DNA of 5,473 nucleotides from Acidobacteriota bacterium (GTDB lineage Bacteria; Acidobacteriota; Blastocatellia; Pyrinomonadales; Pyrinomonadaceae). The translations under genes and the position numbers were made by a program. Under the pieces are notes generated by a model, which had not been told where the DNA came from, made no database searches, and saw only the letters and a program-made list of their open reading frames with translations. Below are positions 1 to 5,406 of the stretch, one piece after another. Each line of letters begins with the position of its first letter. Positions within the stretch are counted from its first letter, which is position 1. Where the stretch lies: the NCBI GenBank assembly GCA_003222935.1, contig QHXL01000209.1, positions 1 to 5,473 of the forward strand. The letters are read 5' to 3'.

Positions 1-1287
1 CGAGACCTCCGCTGTAGTAGTACCTCCACCCACGCGCGTACCGCCGAGATCTGGCAACTTCAAGAGTTCGTCGGCGTCGCGTACAACCTCCGCCCAGGAA
101 TTCTGAGCCAGATGAATTCGTTGTTGGGCAAACAATGCCAGCGCACCGCCGAGATCGGTCTTGAATTTCGTACGAGTCTGCTGCACCCAGTTCAATGCTT
201 CTAAATAACGACCCGCCTCGTGAAGTGCGTCGATGATGTTCAGGTAAGGACGTTCGGCATTTGGACCTTCGGGAAAGCGCGTAATGAAAAGTTTGTATGT
301 CGCGACGGCATCATCGATTCGTTTCAGTCGTAGATAACTAGCTGCCAGTTGTCCAAGTGCGTCACGACCACTCTGCGATTGCGGCGATCGATCCACTACG
401 CTCTGGAACAACTTGATTGCGTCGTCATACTTACTTTCCAGGTACAAGCCCCTGCCGATTTGATAGGTCGCGTTATCAACAACGCCACTTTGCGAATTGC
501 GATCGACAACTGCCTGGTAATGAACTCTTGCTCCGGCAAAATCGCGATTGAACTGGTACACAGACGCGCGCAGCAGGTGGTCTGCTTCCGAGAGTGGTTG
601 AGACGAAAACTCCGGTCGCTTGTCCAGCTCATCAAGTTCTCGGACGGCTATTAATGCAAAGTCGTCCGGCCGGGACGCGTCGGGCATTTGCATTAGCAGT
701 TTTTTGAACGCGTCGCGTGCTTCAGTGAGTTTCCCTGCACGTAAGTTTGCCCGCGCGACTAAGAGAGCTCCCTGGCGCGTAATCGTCACATTCTTCGACG
801 ATATTAGCGCCTGCGCACTAGCCGACACTCCAGCAAGGTCATCACTCTCAAAGAAACTCTCGGCGAGACGAAGTCGCGCTGCGTCCAGCAGCAGGCTATC
901 CGGAGCAACGCTTAACAATCGACGCAGTCGTTCGCGCTCCAGGACAAGATCTCCATTTGCGCGAGCGATACGCGCCAGTCGCCATAAAGCATATTGAGCA
1001 AGTTGCGTGTTGCTTGAGGCAACGGTTTCGAACTTTGCGCTCGCAGTGGCCAAGTCAGCGGTTTGCTCGGCGACTCGACCCAACAAATAGTCGTACTGTC
1101 CAACTCGGAACACGCTGGGATTCGAACTGCGCAAGTTTTCGACGCTGGATCGAACCGTGGCCCAATCTGTCGTTTCTACCGCAGTACGAATCCGAGTTTG
1201 TTCCGGTGCCTGCGCTTTGACAGTTGAAATTGCCAACGTTGACAGGCAAACAGTGAAACAGATTAGAAGTGCTCTCAAAAAAGTCAT
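1..1287 (-). CDS. Exported TPR-like helical repeat protein, probable N-terminal part of a soluble lytic transglycosylase-like protein (3' end beyond window)
   Basis: An uninterrupted minus-strand frame runs from ATG at 1287 to the left edge (429 codons, no stop), so the protein is partial at its C-terminus. Residues 1-27 form a signal peptide: MTFLR, then a hydrophobic core, then a cleavage region near STVKAQA. The rest is Ala/Leu/Arg-rich and helical, with repeated TPR-like helix pairs at about 64-91, 97-127, 134-160, 173-201, 235-262, 272-301, 307-338 and 346-372. Recognisable pieces are 'YDYLLGRVAEQTADLATA', 'LWRLARIARANGD', 'YLESKYDDAIKLFQSVVD' and 'YLRLKRIDDAVATYKLFI'. The order signal peptide, helical repeats, then 'DLGGALALFAQQRIHLAQ' resembles the U-shaped helical domain of Slt-type murein transglycosylases. 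The catalytic SLT domain would lie beyond the edge, so the enzymatic role is inference. A periplasmic TPR scaffold or YbgF/BamD-like protein is the alternative. ATG 1287 is chosen because the signal peptide follows it directly. A TTG at 1302 sits right after an in-frame TAA and is less likely. No Shine-Dalgarno is visible. Confidence 0.8.
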   Translation of the reverse strand, partial: MTFLRALLICFTVCLSTLAISTVKAQAPEQTRIRTAVETTDWATVRSSVENLRSSNPSVFRVGQYDYLLGRVAEQTADLATASAKFETVASSNTQLAQYALWRLARIARANGDLVLERERLRRLLSVAPDSLLLDAARLRLAESFFESDDLAGVSASAQALISSKNVTITRQGALLVARANLRAGKLTEARDAFKKLLMQMPDASRPDDFALIAVRELDELDKRPEFSSQPLSEADHLLRASVYQFNRDFAGARVHYQAVVDRNSQSGVVDNATYQIGRGLYLESKYDDAIKLFQSVVDRSPQSQSGRDALGQLAASYLRLKRIDDAVATYKLFITRFPEGPNAERPYLNIIDALHEAGRYLEALNWVQQTRTKFKTDLGGALALFAQQRIHLAQNSWAEVVRDADELLKLPDLGGTRVGGGTTTAEVS

Positions 1288-1302
1288 GCGTAAGATTATC
1301 AA
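1287..1302 (-). promoter_or_regulatory. Candidate -10 box directly in front of the helical-repeat gene (possible leaderless start)
   Basis: On the minus strand GATAAT (1300-1295, five of six matches to TATAAT) lies seven bases before the ATG at 1287. A weak TTGGTA is 18 bases further upstream. Initiation from this box would start the mRNA at or next to the A of the ATG, which fits the absence of a Shine-Dalgarno sequence. It is a pattern match only; a more distant promoter is possible. Confidence 0.3.
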
Positions 1303-1368
1303 TTACGAGTGATGAATTTACCAAAGCTGCAAAACATGCCGATCGTTCGTTTCAGTTAACACCTAACC

Positions 1369-1398
1369 TTGACAGATTTTGGTTGAAAGACTTAGGCT
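1369..1398 (+). promoter_or_regulatory. Candidate sigma70-type promoter for the secreted P-domain gene
   Basis: A perfect TTGACA (1369-1374) is followed after 18 bases by TAGGCT (1393-1398), a poor -10 with three of six matches. It lies in the divergent intergenic region in the right orientation for the gene starting at 1516 and would give a leader of about 110 bases. The -35 match is strong and the -10 weak, so an activator or another start site is possible. Confidence 0.35.
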
Positions 1399-1443
1399 CC
1401 ACCGCAAAGTTCTATAGCAACAAGTTGCGTGCTTGGCGCATAA

Positions 1444-1479
1444 GAACCCCCCACCTGATAGGAACCCCCCAACCTTTAG
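1444..1479 (+). repeat. Two-copy 18-bp tandem repeat with C6 runs
   Basis: Two adjacent 18-base units (1444-1461 and 1462-1479) both begin GAACCCCCCA and both end TAG, with 14 of 18 positions identical. They lie in the probable leader of the secreted-protein gene, ending 36 bases before its ATG. This could be a paired binding site for a regulator or a simple local duplication; the sequence does not decide between them. Confidence 0.6.
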
Positions 1480-1504
1480 CCCAGTTTGTCAAAAACTAAA
1501 CTCT

Positions 1505-1518
1505 GGAGTCTACCGATG
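1505..1518 (+). promoter_or_regulatory. Ribosome binding site that decides the start at 1516
   Basis: GGAG (1505-1508) lies seven bases before ATG 1516. The same frame could open ten codons earlier at TTG 1486, but no Shine-Dalgarno precedes that codon. Starting at 1516 also leaves a signal peptide of normal length, so the ATG is preferred. Confidence 0.7.
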
Positions 1519-3552
1519 ATACTTTGCCCGTTAGGACAACTCTGTCATTACTCAATTCGCGTGTTGAGCTTGCTGGCACTTTTAGTTTTTGTGCCCGTCA
1601 CGTTTGCCCAGAAGGTTGCTGAACCGAAAGCCGAAGAGCCCGTACCGGCAGTACAGGGTCAAACAGTCCGCACCATCACAAGGAGTTCGATGAGTGGAAC
1701 CAAGTCGAGTGTGGCAAGAGCGCCTATCGAAAGACCCGCTCTCGCAACGTCATTCACTAACTCAACGGCAATCACGATTACCGATTGCCCCAACCCCTGC
1801 CCTACGGCGTCGGGCGGACCGGGACAGGCTGCTAGTGTGTATCCCTCTGCAATCACCGTCGCTGGAGAAGTAGGCGTGATCCAGCGAGTTTCGGTCACCA
1901 TCAATGGGTTCTCACATGCGTTTCCCGCTGACGTCGATTTTCTTCTTGTCTCACCATCCGGAAGAAAGTCAGTGCTCATGTCAGACGTCGGTGGAGGTCC
2001 ACCTAGCGTTTCAAACATCAACGTGACTCTGGATGACTACGCTGATAGACCAGTGCCAGCAACTACTAGTGGAAACCTCGGCGTACCATTTATCACCGGA
2101 GCTTACCGACCTACCAACTCTATGGGCACGGCGGATCTGTTTCCGGGAACTGCTCCGGCGGCTCCTTACAACTACACGCTGTCTGCCTTCAATGGCGATA
2201 ACCCAAACGGCACCTGGAATCTCTACATCATAGACGATGCCAATGTCGATAGCGGCAGCATATCTGGCGGATGGACCTTAACTTTCGATGTTCGCCCACC
2301 CGCACCGACAGCTGGTCAGATCTTGATCAGCGAGTTTCGCACTCGTGGAGTCGGCACGGCACCGCCAGGTTCGGACGGAAGTGCTGATGAGTTCATAGAA
2401 ATTTACAACAACACCGATCAGAACATCACGATCATCGATGCTTTACCAGGTGCTGATCCGACTTCGCCAACCGGTGCCGGTTGGAGGTTCGCGGGTGCTC
2501 AAGGAGCTGCAGAAACTACATTCTTTGTCTTACCTCAGACACTCTCAACTGCGGGGCCGTTAGCGATACCTCCGCGTGGGCATTTCCTGATATCAACGCA
2601 ACCGACAACGCCAAGTCCAGCCGGAAATACCTACAGCCTTGCAACGTATCCGACTGGTACCGGAATCAGCGCCAGCGGCCAGGCAAACGTGTCGGTAAAT
2701 CCGGCTGCGGCAACTCTTGGGTTTCTGCCGGATGACGTTGGTCTAGCAGTGTTTGCGACTGCAAATCCGCTTACAGCGAACAGGCTCGACTCAGTTGGTT
2801 ATTCTTCAGTGACCCACGTCGACTACAAGGAAGGCGCGGGCCTTTCACCAGCGGGGGGAATCACCACGGCAGGTCAACACAGTTGGGTTCGTAGAGTCGG
2901 TGCGAATAGACGACCGGTGGACTCGAACAATAACTCTGCGGACTTTGTACTCGTCGAGCCCAATGGTGCGGTGATCAACGGTCTTGCTGCAACACTCGGG
3001 GCTCCTGGTCCAGAACGTGCGCCAACGGCGAGCGTGTATACAAGTAGCAGCGCTCCGATCGGTCACAACAGCGACTTCGCGATTAGCATCATCGATCCAC
3101 TGCAGGCTGCAGCTGCGGCGCCGAATCGAGTCCGCGATTTTACGCCGGTCACCAATGGAGCAACGGGAACCTTGAAGCTCCGACGTCGATTTACAAACAA
3201 TACGGGTCTTCCAGTTGTCGCTTTGCGATATCGGATTGTGGATATTACAACCTTGACGGGAGGTACATTCCCGCCGGGAGTTGCAGATTTGAGGGTCCTT
3301 GATTCGCCGTCGCAGGTCATCAATCTCACCGATACGAGTACCGTAAACGGGCAAGCTCTAACGCTTCAAACGCCGCCAGCGCAAAGTAACGGGGGCGGAT
3401 TGAACTCGAGTCTCGCTGAAGGAGTCATTACTACAATCGCACCGTTGGCGAACGGCGCCAGCACGGTCGTCGAATTCAATCTAGGTGTTCAGCAACCGGG
3501 CCAGTTCCGCTTCTACATCGTGGTTGAGGCGCTGACTGTTCCACCGCAGTAA
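1516..3552 (+). CDS. Secreted multidomain protein: P-domain-like, lamin-tail-like and C-terminal beta module
   Basis: The product has 678 residues. Residues 1-31 are a signal peptide (hydrophobic core VLSLLALLVFVPV, cleavage probably after VTFA), followed by a low-complexity linker to about 90 and a Cys pair in 'DCPNPCP'. Residues about 113-259 look like a proprotein convertase P-domain: 'DVDFLLVSPSG', then 'MSDVGGG', closing with 'NGTWNLYIIDDA' and 'GSISGGWTLTF'. Residues about 266-483 look like a lamin-tail domain: 'GQILISEF', 'DEFIEIYNNT', 'IPPRGHFLIS', 'DDVGLAVF', 'LDSVGYSS', 'SWVRRV', 'SADFVLVEP'. Residues about 536-674 form a further beta-rich module ('LKLRRRFTNNTGLPV', 'GGGLNSSL', 'GQFRFYIVVEAL'). 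No protease, nuclease or phosphatase motif and no C-terminal membrane anchor is visible, so it is probably a secreted or surface binding/structural protein. P-domains usually accompany subtilases and lamin-tail domains often accompany secreted hydrolases, but none is encoded in the window. The gene stands alone, divergent from the helical-repeat gene, with its own terminator. Domain calls are from memory of family patterns; substrate and partner are unknown. Confidence 0.85.
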   Translation: MILCPLGQLCHYSIRVLSLLALLVFVPVTFAQKVAEPKAEEPVPAVQGQTVRTITRSSMSGTKSSVARAPIERPALATSFTNSTAITITDCPNPCPTASGGPGQAASVYPSAITVAGEVGVIQRVSVTINGFSHAFPADVDFLLVSPSGRKSVLMSDVGGGPPSVSNINVTLDDYADRPVPATTSGNLGVPFITGAYRPTNSMGTADLFPGTAPAAPYNYTLSAFNGDNPNGTWNLYIIDDANVDSGSISGGWTLTFDVRPPAPTAGQILISEFRTRGVGTAPPGSDGSADEFIEIYNNTDQNITIIDALPGADPTSPTGAGWRFAGAQGAAETTFFVLPQTLSTAGPLAIPPRGHFLISTQPTTPSPAGNTYSLATYPTGTGISASGQANVSVNPAAATLGFLPDDVGLAVFATANPLTANRLDSVGYSSVTHVDYKEGAGLSPAGGITTAGQHSWVRRVGANRRPVDSNNNSADFVLVEPNGAVINGLAATLGAPGPERAPTASVYTSSSAPIGHNSDFAISIIDPLQAAAAAPNRVRDFTPVTNGATGTLKLRRRFTNNTGLPVVALRYRIVDITTLTGGTFPPGVADLRVLDSPSQVINLTDTSTVNGQALTLQTPPAQSNGGGLNSSLAEGVITTIAPLANGASTVVEFNLGVQQPGQFRFYIVVEALTVPPQ

Positions 3553-3572
3553 TCCAATTAGAAATACTCTGG

Positions 3573-3606
3573 AAAAGGGCGCGGTGTTGTTAACCGCGCC
3601 CTTTTT
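3573..3606 (+). terminator. Intrinsic terminator of the secreted-protein gene
   Basis: A perfect 13-bp stem (3573-3585 with 3593-3605, core GGGCGCGGT/ACCGCGCCC) closes a seven-base loop and runs into five Ts (3602-3606), 20 bases after the stop codon. The A-tract on the left arm means the reverse strand also has a T-run, but no minus-strand gene ends here. Confidence 0.92.
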
Positions 3607-3647
3607 GTTCTTTCTCATTGAGTAGCACCAACAGGCCCAAAGTGAAT

Positions 3648-3745
3648 GTTGCTGCTGGGACCGGAGGCGTCCCCGCCTGCCCGCTTAGCTACAAGACCGC
3701 CCGATACTGAAGCGGGCACGCGGGGACGCGTGCGCTCCCAGCAAC
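3648..3745. repeat. 98-bp imperfect inverted-repeat element (REP/MITE-like, two self-folding arms)
   Basis: The left arm (3648-3686) and right arm (3710-3745) are inverted copies differing by one three-base insertion (extra GCT in the left arm) and four substitutions; a 23-base spacer separates them. Each arm also contains its own hairpin: AGGCG-TCCC-CGCCT at 3665-3678 and CACGCG-GGGA-CGCGTG at 3717-3732. One inner pair is G-C in the left arm and C-G in the matching place of the right arm, a compensated change. It lies between a terminator and the folD promoter region, with seven Ts (3753-3759) shortly after it. Such GC-rich palindromes containing GCGTCCCCGC are, as I recall, dispersed in acidobacterial genomes. 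There is no transposase in the window and no clear target-site duplication. Confidence 0.75.
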
Positions 3746-3806
3746 AGGGAACTTTTTTTGCTTACTGTTTTTGATTTGGTTGAAGTCGTGTAACCTAACG
3801 AGCGGC

Positions 3807-3836
3807 TTATCAAATTCAATTCACATTCAATACAAA
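3807..3836 (+). promoter_or_regulatory. Weak candidate promoter for folD
   Basis: TTATCA (3807-3812, four of six matches to TTGACA) and TACAAA (3831-3836, four of six to TATAAT) are 18 bases apart in an AT-rich stretch directly before folD. Transcription would start only a few bases before the ATG. TTGATT at 3771 followed by TAACCT at 3791 is an alternative, but with a spacer of only 14. Neither is convincing. Confidence 0.22.
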
Positions 3837-3846
3837 ACAATTATCG

Positions 3847-4806
3847 ATGATTGCAGAGAACTTAAAAGCTTCAAACCAAGCCGCGCTACTCGATGGCGCT
3901 GTTGTTGCAAACCAAATCAAGGAACAAGTTAAGAGGGAAGTCGAGTCACTCGTACGTGAACAAGGTGTTGCGCCATGTCTCGCAACGATTCTTGTCGGCG
4001 AAGATCCAGCTTCCGCGGTCTACATTAGAAATAAGATTCGCGCGTGTGAGGAAGTGGGGATCAAATCTGAACATCACGGACTTCCAGAATCAACCAGCGC
4101 AACAGAGTTACTCGAGTTAGTCCGGTCTTTGAACGCACGTGACGATGTTGACGGAATTCTTACGCAACTGCCTTTGCCGGAAGGTATCGATGAAACGGTT
4201 GTGATCGAAGAGATCGATCCGCTGAAGGACGTCGACGGGTTTCATCCGATCAATGTTGGACGATTGTCGCAGGGGCATCCGCAACTCGTTCCGTGCACCC
4301 CGGCGGGAGTGATTGAATTACTCGATTACCATCAAATCGAGATTCGCGGGGTAAGCGCTTGTGTTGTCGGGCGAAGTCAAATAGTAGGTCGACCGATGGC
4401 GCAGCTCCTGTTACAAAGAGACGCAACAGTTACGATGTGCCATTCACGTACGCGCGATCTCGCCGCTGTAACGCGACAGGCTGATCTGCTGGTCGTAGCC
4501 GTTGGGAGACCGGGAATGATTGGCGCAGCTCATATTAAGCCAGGCGCCACAGTTGTTGATGTGGGAATGGAAAAGTTGACTGACCCAGCGGAAGTGCAAA
4601 GACTATTTGGTTCGGCTGCTGAAAAACGTTTTGCGGCAATCTCCAAGCGAGGCTACACCTTGATTGGCGATGTGAACCAGGCAGAGGCGTTGGAGGTGGC
4701 AGGCAAGTTCACGCCTGTACCCGGAGGCGTCGGACTGCTGACGGTTGCGATGTTGATGAAGAACACACTTAAAGCGGCAAAACTTCGTAGAGGTTTGATT
4801 CAATAG
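3847..4806 (+). CDS. folD: Bifunctional methylenetetrahydrofolate dehydrogenase / methenyltetrahydrofolate cyclohydrolase
   Basis: FolD oxidises 5,10-methylene-THF with NADP and hydrolyses the methenyl product to 10-formyl-THF in the cytoplasm, supplying one-carbon units for purines and formyl-Met-tRNA. The complete 319-residue protein shows the family motifs in order: 'ILVGEDPASAVYIRNK' with the catalytic Tyr59 and Lys63 of the YxxxK motif, 'DVDGILTQLPLP' (99-111, with Gln107), 'PLKDVDGFHPIN' (125-136, with Asp130), 'CTPAGV' (150-155), the nucleotide-binding 'VGRSQIVGRP' (174-183), 'VAVGRPGMIG', 'GDVN' and 'FTPVPGGVGLLT' (288-299). No key residue is missing. It is slightly longer than the usual 280-300 residues because of about ten extra N-terminal residues and a segment at roughly 243-265 before 'GYTLIGDVN'. 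ATG 3847 is the only start codon near the family's N-terminus (LLDG at 14-17); no Shine-Dalgarno precedes it. The gene appears to be transcribed alone, bounded by the upstream repeat and the terminator at 4825. Confidence 0.98.
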   Translation: MIAENLKASNQAALLDGAVVANQIKEQVKREVESLVREQGVAPCLATILVGEDPASAVYIRNKIRACEEVGIKSEHHGLPESTSATELLELVRSLNARDDVDGILTQLPLPEGIDETVVIEEIDPLKDVDGFHPINVGRLSQGHPQLVPCTPAGVIELLDYHQIEIRGVSACVVGRSQIVGRPMAQLLLQRDATVTMCHSRTRDLAAVTRQADLLVVAVGRPGMIGAAHIKPGATVVDVGMEKLTDPAEVQRLFGSAAEKRFAAISKRGYTLIGDVNQAEALEVAGKFTPVPGGVGLLTVAMLMKNTLKAAKLRRGLIQ

Positions 4807-4824
4807 CCTGGAGATTAATTACAA

Positions 4825-4860
4825 AAAGGCCGGGAGATAGTCGCTCCCGACCTTTATTAT
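4825..4860. terminator. Terminator between convergent genes, usable from both strands
   Basis: Arms 4825-4836 and 4844-4855 form 11 of 12 base pairs (one C-A mismatch) around a seven-base loop. On the plus strand the stem ends in Ts and continues TTTATTATTATTTT after folD. On the minus strand the opposite arm gives a TTTTTGT tail, suited to stopping transcripts of the small gene that ends at 4885. Confidence 0.85.
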
Positions 4861-4884
4861 TATTTTGAAAAATCAGCGATTTGT

Positions 4885-5094
4885 TTATGCCGATTGTTTA
4901 AGTCTTTTACGTGTGTGTAAGGCAAATTTTACCAAAGCTGCTAAGGTCGAGTAGATCAGACCCACATACAATAGCCAATTGGTGGGATTCTCAGGGTGAA
5001 AGACTAATAACCAACCGCTAATCCCGAATAGAACCGCGTAAAGAGCAATGTAAACGACTATGTTTGGGATTTGTTTCTTCACGTCAGTCCTCAT
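4885..5094 (-). CDS. Small protein with two membrane segments, unknown function
   Basis: This 69-residue protein has two clear hydrophobic helices, residues about 12-32 (VVYIALYAVLFGISGWLLVF) and 40-59, joined by a short polar turn 'HPENPTN'. Positive residues cluster at both ends (MRTDVKK and TRKRLKQ), so both termini should face the cytoplasm with the turn outside. I do not recognise the family. No catalytic or metal-binding motif is visible, so it may be a small structural or accessory membrane protein. Support for a real gene comes from its topology, a near-consensus promoter upstream (5151-5179), a weak GAG eight bases before the ATG, and a terminator after the stop. It is convergent with folD and divergent from coaE, so it is not in an operon with either. 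Confidence 0.75.
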   Translation of the reverse strand: MRTDVKKQIPNIVVYIALYAVLFGISGWLLVFHPENPTNWLLYVGLIYSTLAALVKFALHTRKRLKQSA

Positions 5095-5123
5095 CGAAAT
5101 ATCTCGACCAAGTTAGTCAGTAT

Positions 5124-5144
5124 GGGGCAGCCAGTTTGGCTCCC
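5124..5144 (-). other. Predicted hairpin at the 5' end of the small membrane gene's mRNA
   Basis: Minus-strand GGGAGCC and GGCTGCCC pair over seven base pairs with one bulged G and a five-base loop (AAACT). The promoter at 5151-5179 would start transcription near 5144, so the hairpin would sit at or next to the 5' end of a leader of about 50 bases. It may protect the message or have a regulatory role; this is inference from position and pairing only. Confidence 0.4.
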
Positions 5145-5150
5145 AACATG

Positions 5151-5179
5151 ATTAAACATAGTTTGGCAAAATTGGTCAA
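5151..5179 (-). promoter_or_regulatory. Near-consensus sigma70-type promoter of the small membrane gene
   Basis: On the minus strand TTGACC (5179-5174, five of six matches) and TTTAAT (5156-5151, five of six) are separated by the optimal 17 bases. It points toward the gene starting at 5094 and gives a leader of about 50 bases. It is the best promoter match in the window. Confidence 0.65.
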
Positions 5180-5406
5180 GAAAGATTTACTGAGGTTTTA
5201 GTAAGAAAGTCGGGCGTAACAAGTGTAATGTTGGTTTAGACTTGAGTTTTATGACTGGTCTCGCATGCCGTAGCGGCGCGCATGTATGGAAAGCTGCGGG
5301 AATGGGTAATGCTTGACCCCAATTACTTGAGTGACCAGGGTTATCTTCAAACTCGGACTGAACGGCTGGGCCGCTGAACGAAGTCGAAATCGCAAAACAT
5401 CTCAAA

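Larger units (their letters stand above)
5095..5406. other. 312-bp divergent intergenic region between the small membrane gene and coaE
   Basis: The left part holds the promoter and 5' hairpin of the minus-strand small gene. The right part should hold the coaE promoter, but I find no good -35/-10 pair. TTGACC at 5313-5318 has no -10 at normal spacing. There is an imperfect palindrome at 5264-5284 (CATGC with GCATG) and a short direct repeat CTGAACG at 5358-5364 and 5374-5380. No convincing protein-coding gene is seen. Confidence 0.6.

Noticed and set aside
349..1103. Several overlapping short open frames on both strands (for example plus 349-654, plus 620-997, minus 912-1103)
   Set aside because: They lie inside the long minus-strand helical-repeat gene, in other frames. 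Their products are low-complexity Ser/Arg-rich or otherwise unlike proteins, with no ribosome binding sites.
1461..1493. ECF/sigmaE-type promoter (GGAAC followed by TCAAA)
   Set aside because: The spacing between GGAACCC and TCAAA is 21 bases, too long for the usual 15-17, and the GGAAC is part of the local tandem repeat.
1269..1499. Plus-strand 76-codon frame in the divergent intergenic region
   Set aside because: Its start overlaps the signal-peptide codons of the minus-strand gene, and it spans the candidate promoter and the C-rich tandem repeat. The product shows no domain or topology.
1486..1515. TTG start at 1486 for the secreted-protein gene, giving 688 residues
   Set aside because: There is no Shine-Dalgarno before it, while GGAG stands seven bases before ATG 1516. 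The extra ten residues would only lengthen the signal peptide's N-region.
2845..3354. Minus-strand frame of 169 codons
   Set aside because: It is antisense to the secreted-protein gene. Its Arg/Ser/Cys-rich composition is typical of a shadow frame, and the plus-strand frame is clearly the coding one from its domain patterns.
3573..3759. CRISPR array or structured RNA gene suggested by the cluster of palindromes
   Set aside because: There are only two inverted copies and one terminator, no regularly spaced direct repeats and no cas gene. The structures are explained by an intrinsic terminator and an inverted-repeat element.
5251..5316. Plus-strand 21-residue frame (ATG 5251 to TGA 5314-5316)
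   Set aside because: Too short, without a ribosome binding site or recognisable motif; such frames are expected by chance.
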